Assembly: GCF_000276665.1 (NCBI RefSeq)
Contig: NW_004955518.1
Coordinates: 2,092,753-2,156,752 of the forward strand
Length of the DNA: 64,000 nt
Reading direction: 5' to 3'
From: Chinchilla lanigera
Taxonomy: Eukaryota; Chordata; Mammalia; Rodentia; Chinchillidae
This document shows, piece by piece, positions 13,138 to 24,006 of this stretch. Position 1 is the first letter of the stretch. Each line of letters begins with the position of its first letter. The notes under the pieces are model-generated. The model saw only the letters and a program-made list of their open reading frames with translations, ran no database searches and had not been told where the DNA came from. Position numbers and translations under genes: made by a program.

Positions 13138-14700
13138 ATGACAAAACAAAGGAGGAAAATGCAATCTCAGACCTCCACCCCACCCAGAACAAGTCCAGGA
13201 GACATTGACATAGAAGAACATGAAAGTCACACACCAGAAATTTCTGAAATGATAGCAACTGAAGTAAAGAAACAACTATGTTAGGCCATAGAAGAAATAA
13301 GATCAGAAATAATCTCAAATAAAGAAATGACAAACATAATGAAAGAATTGCTGAGCATATCAAAAGAAGACATAGATAAAAAATACAGGAGCACAGAAAA
13401 ATGATGGAAACCTTGAATGAACAATATAGGAAAGCATTAGAATGCATGAAATGGATTCAAAGAGATATCCAGGAAATAAAAACTTCCATTGAAAGTTAGC
13501 AAAACTACTAGAATAAAATTGAAGACAGACCTTCAGTTGACCTTCAACCTTGAAGACAGCATTGCAGCTAGCAATTGTGAAAGGAAAGATCTCTTAAAAA
13601 TAACAAAACCAGGAAATAACTATTCAATAGCTACAAGATGACACAAAGAAAAACAATATAAGACTGATAGGTGCAGATGAAAAAGCAGGAGTCAGAATGA
13701 ATGACATAAAAAGACTATTTGCAAAAGAAATAGCAGAAAATTTCTGAAACATGGTGTCTTGGTTACTTTTCTCTCGTTGCTGAGACAAAATACCCAATGT
13801 CCAAAATTGAGGAAGGAAAGGTTTATTTAGCTTACAGTTTGTGGAGGTTTCAGTCCATACTTGGCTGGCTCCGAGGCAGAAGATAACAAAGCAACAAGAG
13901 CAAGGGGGGAATGGCAGCCGAACGGCAGACAGCCAGAGCAAAAGGGAGGAATGGCAGCAAGCAGCTTCTTTCCCTCCCTTACATTGTAAACAGGCTACCC
14001 CCACCTGAGGGGCATGTAGCTCTCACATAATCTCCATGCCCTCCTCTTCCACAGGCTCAGGATGTATACAAAGTAAGCACCCTGGCTTCCTGCTGAGTCA
14101 CTTAGCCAAACCTCTAGACTCCCCAAGTTGACACAATGTATCAACCATAACACATGGGAAAAGAATCTGACATACAGGTGAGGCATATAGAACTCCAATT
14201 ATCCATAGCCAAAATAAATCTACACCCAGACATATAATAATAAAGATCCCAGAAATTGACCAAAGAACAAAATATTAAAATCTGTTAGACAAAAGAAACA
14301 GATCATCTATGAAGGAAAATCTATCAGAATCATGGCAGATTTCTCAACACAAACTATCAAGTCAAGAAGAGCTTGGAGTGAAGTATTTCAGGTACTGAAA
14401 GTAAACAACTTCCAACCCAGATTGGTGTACCCTGCAAAACTATCTTTCAAAATTAATGGAGAAATAAGATACTTCCATGACAAAGAACAGCTGAAGAAAT
14501 TCATGACCAGCAAACCAACCCTACAAAGAGTACTGAAAGATATTCTAGAAAGATATAAAAATGACATAATGCCAAGAAGAACAATGGAAAGGACTTACCA
14601 AGTAGGGCAAGCAATTAAACAGCAGGGGAAATTAGGGAACCAACAGCAGGAAAATAACATGACAAAAATAAACCAATATATATATCAGTACTAACCATTA
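13138..14700 (+). pseudogene. L1 ORF1 (RNA-binding protein), broken
   Basis: The frame opens at the ATG at 13138 with a basic, glutamine/serine-rich N-terminus, followed by an acidic coiled-coil-like stretch rich in Glu, Ile and Lys, as in L1 ORF1 proteins. A stop codon at 13282-13284 ends it after about 48 codons, and other stops follow. The solo LTR at 13755-14152 then splits it. The C-terminal domain survives as an open frame at 14332-14694 (about 120 codons) with the family hallmark RRAWSEVFQVLK near its start and a PAKLSFKINGEI segment. The intact protein is a trimeric RNA chaperone that packages L1 RNA in the cytoplasm. This copy cannot make it. Confidence 0.9.
13755..14152 (-). mobile_element. 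Solo LTR inserted in L1 ORF1, with 5-bp target duplication
   Basis: A 398-bp LTR in minus orientation (plus strand TGTCTTGG ... ATAACA), flanked by CATGG at 13750-13754 and 14153-14157. It is the same family as the LTR at 10621-11023: about 20 differences over 400 bases by eye. The minus-strand AATAAA signal is at 13822-13827. Because it lies inside L1 ORF1 with a perfect target duplication, it inserted after the L1 did. A 126-codon minus-strand frame crossing its edge is incidental. Confidence 0.93.
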
Positions 14701-17700
14701 ATGTAAATAGCCTCAATTCACCAGTCAAAAGGAACAGACTGGCAGAGTGGATCGAGAAACAAAATCCAACAATATGCTGTGTAAAACAAACACATCTAAC
14801 TCAAAAGGAAAATTATAGACTGAAAGTCAAAGGATGTAACACAATACTCCATGTGACAAGAACCCAGAAAAAAGCAGGGGTAACTATTCTGATTGCAGAC
14901 AATGTGAACTTCAAACCAAGAATGGTCAAAAGAGATAAAGACGATCACTACATACCTGTTAGGGGAACAGTGCAAGAAGAAGAGATAACAGTCATAAATA
15001 TATAGGCACCAAATTCAGGAGCATCCAACTATATAAGACAAATTTTAGCAGACATGAAAAATCAAATAAGCAATAACAAAATAGTAACAGGGGACTTTAA
15101 CACCTCACTGGCACAAAGAGCTAGATCAACTAGACAAAACATCAGCAAAGAAATAACAGAACTATACCAAACTTGTGGACAAATGGACTTAGTAGACCTT
15201 TACAGAGTGTTCCACCCAACAACTTCAGAGGACATATTCTTCTCAGCTGCATAAAAGACATTCTCTAAAATAGACCATATCCTAGCACACAGAACATGCT
15301 TAAGTAAATGCAAAGGAATTGAAATTATCCCATGCATATTATCCAACCATAGTGGAATGAATTGGAAATAATTGACAAAAGAAATTGTAAAAATTCCATA
15401 AACACATGGAAATTAAATGATTCCCTCCTAAACAACCAGTGGATCACAGAAGAAATTAAACAATATTTACAATCAAATGAAAATGTAGATACAACTTATT
15501 GGAACCTGTGGTACACAATGAAAGCAGTCCTTAGGTGGAAATTCATAACAGTGAATTCTCACATCAGGAAAACAGATTGAGCACAAATAAACAACCTTAT
15601 GCTGCATCTCAAGCTTCTAGAAAAAGAAGAGCAAGTCAAGCCCAAAGCCCAAAGAAGGGAGGAAATTATAAAGATTAGAGCAACATGAATGCAATGGAGA
15701 TTAAGAAAACAATACAAAGAATTAATGAATAAAAGAGTTGGTTCTTGGAAATAATAAATAAAATTGATAACCCCCTAGCCAACCTTATCAAAAAAGCAAA
15801 GAAAAAAGTTAAACTATGCAATGAAGAATTAAAAGGGTGAAATCACTACAGATCCTGTAGAAATTCAGAAGATAATCAATACTTACTTCAAAAATCTTTA
15901 CTCTGATAGGGTGGAAAATACAGAAGAAACAGACAGATTCCTAGATACATATAAATTACTTCAACTGGACCAAGAAGATATAAAAATCCTGAATAACCCA
16001 ATATCAGTCAATGAAATTGAAAATGTAATAAAAAACTTACCAACAAAGCAAAGCCCATGTCCTAATGGATTCATAGCCAAATTCTAAAGGAAATTTAGAG
16101 AAGACTTAATGCCAGTTCTTCTCAAACTCTTTAATGAAATGAAAAGGGAAGCAGTTCTCCCTCATTCATTCCTGGAGGCAAGTATTACCCTGATAACAAA
16201 CCAGAGAAAGACCCAAACAAAAAAGAGAACTACAGACCAATCTCCCTAATGAACATAGATGCAAAAATTCTCAGTAAAATACAAACAAATAGAATACAGC
16301 AAATCATCAAGAATATTACAGGCCGTGACCAAGAGTGATTCATCCTAGGAATGCAGGGATGGTTCAATATATGCAAATCCATAAATGTAACACACCATAT
16401 CAACAGAACCAAAGACAAGAATCACATGATCATCTCAATAGATGCAGAAAAAGGTTTTGATAAAGTCCAACACTAATTCATGATAAAAACCCTACAGAAA
16501 ATAGAAATAGATGGTCTTTGCCGCAATCTGATCAAAGCCATCTATGACAAATGAGCAGCCAGCATCATACTAAATGGACAAATACTGAAATCTCTCACTT
16601 TAAAATCAGGAACAAGACAGGATGTTCACTGTCACCACCCCTATTCAACATAGGTCTGGAAACTTTAGCCAGAGCAATTAGATAAGAGAGAGAAATAAAA
16701 AGAGTAAGGACAGGAAAGGAAGAAGTGAAATTTTCCTTATTAACAGATGACATGATACTTTACATAGAAGACCCCAAAAACTCTACCAAAAGTCTTCTAG
16801 AATTAATAAACAAATTAATAGCATAGTGGGATACAAAATTGACACTGAAAAATCAATAGCATTCCTGTACACAAACAACAGACACAGTGAGAGAGAAATT
16901 AGGGAAACCATATCCTTCACAGTAGCATACAAAAAAATGAAATACTTAGGAATCAATCTAATAAAAGAAGTAAAAGATCTATACAGTGAAAATTACAGTA
17001 CTCTGAGAAAAGAGATTGAAGAGGATTTCAGAAAATGAAAAGATACTCCTTGCTCATAGATAGGAAAAACCACCATTGTGAAAATGGCCATACTCCCAAA
17101 ATTGTTATACGGAGTCAATGCAATCTACCACTGACTACCATCTATACCAAATACCATTAGTATACCTCACAAATCTAGAGAAAACATTCCTAAAATTCAT
17201 CTGGAACCAGAAAAGACCCAGAATACCAAAAGCAATCCTGGGCAACAAAAGCAAGGCAGGACAACAAAGCTACTGTTATAAAATCAGCATGGTACTGGCA
17301 AAAAAACAGACCTGAGGATCAATGGAGCAGACTAGAAGATGCAGGCACAATTACAAACACACTCAGCCACCTTATCTTTGACAAATGGACCAAACATGTT
17401 CACTGGAAGAAAGACAGCCTCTTTAATAAATGGTGCTTGAAAAACTGGCTGTCCAGATGGGAAGACTAAAGCTAGACCCATGTCTATCACCATGCACCTA
17501 ATTAAAGTAAAAATGGATCAAATATCTAAATATTAAAACAGAAATACTAAATCTACTAGAAGAGAAAGTAGGTAGAAATCTTGTAGACATGGGGGTCTGT
17601 AGAGAGTTCATAAGCAAAAATCAAACTGCATGGGAAATACTTCAAAGAATCAACAACTGGGACCTCATCTTATTGAAAACTTTTTGCACAACAAAAGAAA

Positions 17701-17905
17701 TCACCAACAGAGTAAAAAGAAAACCCAGAAATTGAAAAAGAATTTAGACAACTATCTGTCATACAAAGAACTTCTATCTAAAACATATAAAAAGTTTTTA
17801 AAAATTAAGTCCCCAAAATTCAAAGACTCAATTCAAAAATGGGCATCTGAGATGAATACACACTTCTCAGATGAAGAAATACAAATGGCAAATAAATATT
17901 TTCTC
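14697..17905 (+). pseudogene. L1 ORF2 (endonuclease/reverse transcriptase), broken
   Basis: Translated in pieces, this reads as L1 ORF2. An endonuclease segment at about 14700-15254 includes the conserved GDFNT motif near 15089. A reverse transcriptase segment includes a TDDMILY motif at about 16746-16766, where active L1s carry FADD. A C-terminal segment at about 17630-17905 follows. Stops (for example in the 'tataggcacc' context near 15002) and frameshifts break it throughout. The last part of ORF2 and the 3' UTR are absent. The intact enzyme nicks DNA and reverse-transcribes L1 RNA in the nucleus. This copy is inactive. Confidence 0.92.
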
Positions 17906-17906
17906 T

Positions 17907-18550
17907 GGGACAAATTCTTGTACATGTCAGAATTACCTGTATTTTTGCCAAGATACAAGATGAAAAAGACAGAAAATGTTGTATCTTGGGAGAGGCAATC
18001 TGATGGAGGCCACCTGGAATAGAAAAAGGGCCCATAGTAGAAGAAGAAAGGAGTAGGAGATAAACCAGTGTGGCTTGAATTTTGCACCTCACACCTGATT
18101 CCTGTCTTGAAATCCTAACTGCCAATATCTCAGAGTGTCTGTTTTGGAGGGCACCTGGGATCAGTTTCCTTGCACCTCTTGTACACTAAGAAACCACAAA
18201 GATGCCATGACACTATATGTAGATCCACAGGGAAGAGCCTGTGGATCTACATATACAAAGCACTTAATGTTTTTGTTTATTTCTTTGATTTGGTATATTC
18301 CTTCAGAAGGTCATGTGGCGCAGCTTTGAACACTCAAAACACATCAGAAATATGTCAAATATGTCCATAGAAGCTTAAATACTGCCATAGCACATCAAGT
18401 CTTAGACTCACTGCTACCACATTTACAAGCAGATAAAGAACAGTGGGCTAGCAACTGCGCAGCAAGGAAACGACTGTCCAAATCTGCCTCCAGCTTCTGT
18501 AGTCAGTGGCAAAAATACAGGTAATTCTGACATGTACAAGAATTTGTCCC
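17907..18550. other. Segment bounded by a perfect 44-bp inverted repeat
   Basis: Left arm 17907-17950 and right arm 18507-18550 are exact reverse complements over 44 bases, starting 'gggacaaattcttg' on the left and ending 'caagaatttgtccc' on the right. The 556 bases between them are not inverted copies of each other, except for the hairpin at 18214-18255 close to the midpoint. No transposase, no TA or other clear target duplication, and no relation to a known DNA transposon were seen. The left arm begins where the L1 homology stops. Confidence 0.9.
18214..18255. other. Perfect hairpin, 17-bp stem and 8-base loop
   Basis: Stem arms 18214-18230 and 18239-18255 (tatatgtagatccacag and its exact complement) are separated by 'ggaagagc'. 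The centre (18234.5) lies within about 6 bases of the midpoint of the flanking 44-bp inverted repeat (18228.5). The stem is too short for an ordinary microRNA precursor. Confidence 0.95.
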
Positions 18551-19078
18551 GGAGCAACATAATCTTTTCAAGCTGAAAAAAAGTCTCTTCCTGTTGAAAA
18601 GGCTTATTCAGCTTCCAGTAGACGAAGCATCAATTGGTTTCACTTCCTCTACAACAGGACAGTATCCCCAGGGAGATCTGAAAGAATTAGGGACAAGTCC
18701 CTGCTCCACTGTCTGCATGGTCTCACAGAGAAGCAAATGGAAATATTTATAGTTCCAGTTGTGTGTACAGACAGTTGCAGACAATACTTTTAGGTTCAAC
18801 TTTTGAGAAAACAAAATACAGAGAACTCTTTGCAATTGATAGTAGGTCTTAGAAGTGATGAATCTGTCAGGGTTGGTTGGGAGGCATAGGTGAGAATCAG
18901 GATGATGAGCCAGTGAAGGATACTAGATAAAAAGAAAGAAAGGAGCAATTCAATTTAGAGTACTAAGAAGGGAAATAGACTAATAACCATAGTGAAGGTC
19001 AGCCTGTCTCTGTCTACGAGAGGCCCGTGATGCGCACTCTGTATGTCGTGGGCCCAGCCTTAGCACAGCACTCTCTTT
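18551..19078. other. Unassigned sequence
   Basis: No repeat or gene recognised. A minus-strand frame of 75 codons (18608-18835) has no recognisable domain. Confidence 0.45.
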
Positions 19079-19200
19079 GGCCTCTCATCATCCCTGCTTT
19101 ACAGATCAGGATAAGGAAGATCTATAAGATGCTATAAATGGCAGATTCAGGATTCAAGCACCAAATTTTCCTGACACCCAATCCTGTTCTCTTTCACCAT
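19079..19200 (+). repeat. MIR SINE fragment
   Basis: It contains 'tcatccctgctttacagatcaggataagg', then 'atggcagattcaggattcaagcacc' and 'acccaatcctgttctctttcacc'. This matches the order of the MIR 3' half ('ccccattttacagatgaggaaactg', 'gcagagctgggattcgaacc'). It is old and diverged. Confidence 0.6.
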
Positions 19201-20779
19201 CCATTATAGTGGTCTTACTCTGTGGTTATAGTGAGCGTAATTCACAAATCCTCATCTTGAGTACACAGAATGGACTTTGTGCAAACTTAATCGAATTTGT
19301 CTTAGGTGGATTTCAACTCCTCCAATTTTTAATCGTCTGCATAAAGTTCAAAGAAAAGCTATCACACAGAACCTGCTAAGAGCAAGATACTTCCAGCAAG
19401 GGAATAAAATTGAGTTTTGCCATCTCAGATGGCTTTGTTGAACCAAGCAGCCCCTTTATTCAGAGATTCTAAAAGGATATCATTCTGCCCAATTTATAGC
19501 CGTGGAGAAGGTGCAGTCTCTCCCCACATGAGGTTACTTTCTAATAGGAGACAGGACAGATCAAATTTCTGAACTAGGACTGCACAGGTACATTTGATTA
19601 TACTATCTGCAGAGTGACTAAGGGGGTTGCTGTAATGCTTCGTGCAGCTTGGCAAGATCAGTAGTACTAAATGGGAAGAGTACAGAGGGAACAAGCTTCT
19701 GACCAGGGAAAGTGTATAGAACAGGAACACTGTGAAGGGCCACAATTTGCCCCAGATGGTGAGCACCCAGGCACAAACAAACAGGTGCAGTGAAGGTGGC
19801 TGGGGATCCTTGGGTTGGAGAGCATTCAAAACGTGCAACCAGGCCTGGTGTCTCTGCTTCTGAGTTCCCACAGCTGTGATTCAGACCTGATGTTTTCTCC
19901 AGCAGAGACAGGAGGACAAGTTATTTAATCAGAAAGGAAAGGAAGAATGACTGATGAGCATTGTACCTGCAGCCCTCAGGGAGAGGTTGTTGCCTGCCTG
20001 GGCTTGCTTTTCACTCAAACTCATACCCTTGCTGTCATAGCCTCTGAAGCATGCACCTTCGGACCCAACAAGCAACCTCACCTTTCAGAGCTGTCTCCAA
20101 CTCTGAGGGATTTGAGTGCCAGACTGTTTCAAAACCCGTCCCCGGCCCCATCCAACTGTGAACATTTAGGACCTGGTGCCCTCTCTCATGTGGAACAGCT
20201 GAAGCTCCCACCCAGCCTCCCTGCCTCCAGTCTACTGACCACAGTCCATTCCAAGCTACCAGCTGTGTGATCTTCCTGGGAAATAAGTCAAATCTGTCGC
20301 TTCTCTGCTTCCTAATGCCAGAGGGATGGTTCTGACTGGAAGCTCTTCCAGACTCCACAAATCCAGGGGAAGAAATGCATATTTATATATCTGGTGGCAG
20401 AGACAGTTAGTAGTTGACAAATATTGCACTATGTCCCTGTGTATTCCAGCGTCCTTTGTGGTCAGGTTGAGATATGTGACAAGTTTCAACTCAGTGGTGT
20501 AACATGCTGTATCTCAGGCTTAACAGTGGCTCTGCTTGGAAGATATAGGGATTAGATGACTTTTTGAAAGGGTTACAAATAATTGTAGTATTGGGGGAAA
20601 TTCTTTAAAATCTATGAATATATGTGATCTAAGGAAAAATTATTAAAAGGAAGTCCTTGAGAATGGGGTACCACTGAACCACTAACCCACAAAATAAATT
20701 CCAAAGGTGAAGCTCATATCAAAGCAGAGGAATTGCAAAAGCCTTTCTGGTTTTATCCAATGGCTCTTAGCTGCCCTAT

Positions 20780-21100
20780 TCCTTGCCATCCTGGAACCTC
20801 TATTCATTATTTGCCAATTGCACTTTGCATTTCCATGTGGTCCTTGCAAATGTGTTAGTCCCTGAACTCTAACTCGTCCAAGTCTTCTTCATCCTGTAAA
20901 ACCCAGGTGAAATGTCATCTTCCCTACAAGCTCCCATGGGCCTCAGCCATGACCCTCGTCATAGCACCTCTTCCATGACGTCTGCCTTTTATCTATGTGT
21001 CTGACTACTTATTAGCATGAGCTCTTCCCATGAAGGTGGTGTCCCTTTCCGTCTCTGTGTCCCCTAACCCTAGGACAGGGTCAGGCTCATAGGAAAAGAG
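20780..21100 (+). repeat. L2 LINE fragment
   Basis: Phrases typical of the L2 3' region appear in order: 'caggtgaaatgtcatcttccc', 'tagcacctcttccatgacg', 'gcatgagctcttcccatgaaggtgg' and 'tgtccccta'. It is ancient and diverged, and its ends are approximate. Confidence 0.6.
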
Positions 21101-21169
21101 CAGTCTCCTTGAGGTCACCCTTCCAGGCTTCAAAGTATGGCCACATGTGGCAATGGATAAACTACTTCA

Positions 21170-21515
21170 CCACGTGGCTTCTCTGCCTTCTTTCCAGTTT
21201 GCCAAACCTGCTCTCCCTCAGAGTCCTCACACTGCAACTGCCCCTGCCCAGAAATCTCTCCCCTTGACCTCATGAAGCTCCGCTCCTCCCAGTTTGATTC
21301 TTCTTCCCCGCTCCTTCCTCTGCTTCATGTCTTCATGACACTTACCACCCGGCATGATTTCATTTTGCATTTACTATTTGTTCTGCTTATTGTGTGTTTC
21401 CTTCTGGGAGACTCTGAACTCTGCAAGGCATTATCTGATTCACTGCAAAAGATCAATTCTTGACACATTAGTCAATGCTCAAAAAAATTTCTGCATGAGT
21501 AAATACATACATGCA
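21170..21515 (+). repeat. L2 LINE 3' fragment
   Basis: It continues the L2-like character: 'cttcatgacacttaccaccc', 'ttgcatttactatttgttctg', 'ctgggagactctgaactctgcaagg' and an end near 'gtcaatgctcaaaaaaatttctg'. It may be a second copy or a continuation of the fragment at 20780. Confidence 0.55.
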
Positions 21516-22515
21516 CACATATATACGTTAAGTAAGGAATTCGAGAACCCAGCCTTAAGTTCTCAGGCACTCTCAGCATGAAGCCATCAAGGTTGAGAGT
21601 GAGAAAGCAGTTTAGAAGGTTTACTGTAGTTTAGTTTATCATTCAACAAACCATAGGTGGAGGTCTGAGGCAGTGGAGAATCTTATCCATTATGTGAGGG
21701 GCTGGACTCTGTGCAGGAGCCAGAATCCAATGTGATCCCTGGGCCTTGACTCCTAGCAAAATGCCTGGTGTATGGTGAGCATTCAGTTAATTACTGAGTG
21801 TTAAATTGAATTAAAAGAAGTAAAGACTGGGTAAAGTTTGGTGTCTGTGCACTTTCTGCACTGAAATAACCTGGGCTTGAAAGACACAGATGTCTCAAAA
21901 GAAAGCAGTCGTATAGTTGGCAGCCAGAGTCTCACCTCAACACACAGACCCTTCTGAGAGCACTCACATAAACCACACAACTGCTTGACTCTCCAAGAAC
22001 AGACACCCCCAATCTGCAGATAGTTTGCACTATTTATGAGTCACCAAAAGATGTTAAGTGCTCCTGGCCAAGCGACACCAAGGGAAAACAAAGACAGTGT
22101 CAATATGCCGTGGTAGGCAGTGATGGAGAGGCTCAGAACCAATGCTCATTCCTTCAATAGCTCTGCACTCTAGACCAGCTTCTGAGGTTGTCTAGACAGT
22201 CACATGTAAAATAACTCCTACAGTAGAAGCAGTCTAGGTCTAATCACCAAGTTCTTGGCATATATTCCAGACTGTAAGAGCTAAATTATATGTGATAGTG
22301 GTACATATTGCCAAGCAAACAGGGCCTCCCACAAGGGGTAGACAAATACAAGAAAACTCTGGTTTGATAGATCATAACAAAATTCTTATTACTTTCTCAC
22401 CCCTCCTTCAGGTAGAAGGCGTATCATATTTTCTGTGTGTTATCAGTCATTTCAGCCTAAAACTATTAAGAGTAATAGAAACTTTTAGCTAAACACCCAC
22501 CATTAAACAAATCCG

Positions 22516-22523
<8 letters not shown>

Positions 22524-22585
<62 letters not shown>

Positions 22586-22671
22586 GTTTTTCTCCGGTAC
22601 CAGGAACTGAACTCACGACCTTGTGCTTGCCAGGCAGGCGCTTTTGCCGCTGAGCTAAACCCCCAGCCCCT
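22524..22671 (-). repeat. ID-like tRNA-derived SINE with long A tail, target duplication intact
   Basis: Read on the minus strand it starts GGGGCTGGGGGTTTAGCTCA, has a tRNA-type A box (TAGCTCAGCGG) and a B-box-like region near 'gagttcagttcc', and ends in a poly-A tail seen as 65 T on the plus strand (22520-22584). A 15-bp target duplication AAATCCGAAGATTTT occurs at 22509-22523 and 22672-22686 with no mismatch. The perfect duplication and uninterrupted tail mark it as a recent insertion. It is transcribed by RNA polymerase III when active and depends on L1 for reverse transcription. Confidence 0.95.
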
Positions 22672-22689
22672 AAATCCGAAGATTTTATA

Positions 22690-23825
22690 GCTTGATGTAT
22701 CATTATCCAATACAGAACCAGGCCCCACCTCTGTCCTTTCTGCAGCTGTAGTAGACACCCTCAGTGAACACAGGGGTCCCAACCCTCAGCCTTGGGCCCA
22801 CCTCACAATCCCTCCCTAGCACCTCTGACATCCTTTGGAGCTTAAAATGAAATTAGTTGCTATGTTGAGTTTTAAATTGTATTAAGACTAGGATCAAAAT
22901 GCATAAACCATCCCAAATCTTTTATCTATCTCTGGATCATGTGTTTCAGAATGAAACTTAAATGCCTGTCTTATAGGCTTGATTTCCTTCCTTTCTTTCT
23001 CACATCTTTATCTGTAAGCATACAACTCAGAACACAGAATTCAACCATTATTTCTCAATGAACTATCAAACTATAAATGTTCAACCCTTCCATAATTTGT
23101 TCTCTCTCATTTTCAAACAAAGCCAAGCAATCTATGTCTCCCTAAACTCTGTCCTAAATGCACATGGGTGTGCAAGAAGATGCAATGTTTTGGTGAGTCA
23201 CTAGATGGCATCTAATTGAGGCACTTAGTGCACTATCCCAGAAAGTGTGTTTTTTAGAGCACATCACGGTTCTCCAAATTGGCTGCCATTGTCTGGTGGG
23301 CGTGTTGGAGCTAATCCATTGCCATCTGTCTTTATTTTGCTATCTTACTCAGTCGGACACCACACAGTTGAGTTCTGCAAATGTCGGCTCTCCAGTACAG
23401 CAATCACCAAGTCTCTTTCTAAACAATATTCCCATACAGAATTCTTCCTGCCTTGCATAGGCAGGAAGCATCCAGGCTCCTCTAGATATGCTTTGCTTAT
23501 AGGGCTTGTCATATTCAAAGATTAAGAGAAAATTGTCTGAACTCAAAGACACACCAAAGCATGGCTTCTCTTTCCAAACTGACAACATGCCAATTGACAT
23601 GTTCCTATTACATAAAACCCTCACATGGCACAGCAGATCACTGGGGCTATGTATTTGCACCACTATCAAATATAATTTAGAGCTGAGTCCTGGAGTGGTG
23701 CCCTGTCTCTTCCAGGATGAATACACTTTGAGTGCATTTTGCTGTTGTTGGTGATATTGTTTTAATATTTGAGGAACTAGTGAGAGAAGTAGGGTATAAG
23801 GCTTATGGCAGTAATACAAGAAGCA
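22690..23825. other. Unassigned sequence
   Basis: No repeat or gene recognised. The longest frame is on the minus strand (23349-23819, 156 codons), with overlapping frames on the plus strand. It has no recognisable domain, signal peptide or conserved motif, and I see no splice-site context that would support an exon. Confidence 0.45.
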
Positions 23826-23826
23826 G

Positions 23827-23904
23827 AAAGGAAGGAAGGAAGGAAGGAAGGAAGGAAGGAAGGAAGGAAGGAAGGAAGGGAGGAAGGAAGGAAGGGAGGA
23901 AGGG
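23827..23904. repeat. (GGAA)n microsatellite
   Basis: About 17-18 tandem GGAA units with a few GGGA interruptions toward the right end. Tandem GGAA is a binding platform for ETS-family factors in other genomes. No role is shown here. Confidence 0.97.
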
Positions 23905-24006
23905 CACCATAAATGAGTTGATGTTTAAATAACCAATCCTCCATTGCTGTTAATAAATCAGTGGCCTGGGGAGGGTATCTCTTTGTTCCACTGTTTGTTC
24001 TTTCAT

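Larger units (their letters stand above)
12960..17905 (+). mobile_element. LINE-1, near full length, dead, 3'-truncated, with nested solo LTR
   Basis: An L1 in plus orientation. It holds an ORF1 N-terminal part (from about 13138), an ORF1 C-terminal domain (about 14332-14694), an ORF2 endonuclease region (about 14700-15400), a reverse transcriptase region (about 16100-16800) and an ORF2 C-terminal region (to about 17905). A solo LTR (13755-14152) interrupts ORF1. Many in-frame stops and frameshifts break both frames, so the element cannot move by itself. The 3' UTR and poly-A tail are missing: similarity to other L1 copies in this window stops near 17900, at the edge of the inverted repeat at 17907. 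The 5' edge is approximate, and no target duplication can be found because the 3' end is lost. Confidence 0.92.

Noticed and set aside
10621..14152. One provirus bounded by the two LTRs
   Set aside because: The LTRs have different 5-bp target duplications, and no retroviral genes lie between them. The second is inside an L1.
18214..18255. MicroRNA precursor
   Set aside because: The perfect stem is only 17 bp, shorter than a usual precursor, and the flanks do not extend the pairing.
22524..22671. tRNA gene
   Set aside because: A box and B box are present, but the unit is the body of a SINE with an A tail and target duplication, and does not fold as a complete functional tRNA.
23349..23819. 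156-codon minus-strand frame
   Set aside because: No domain or motif was recognised, and it is opposed by overlapping plus-strand frames.
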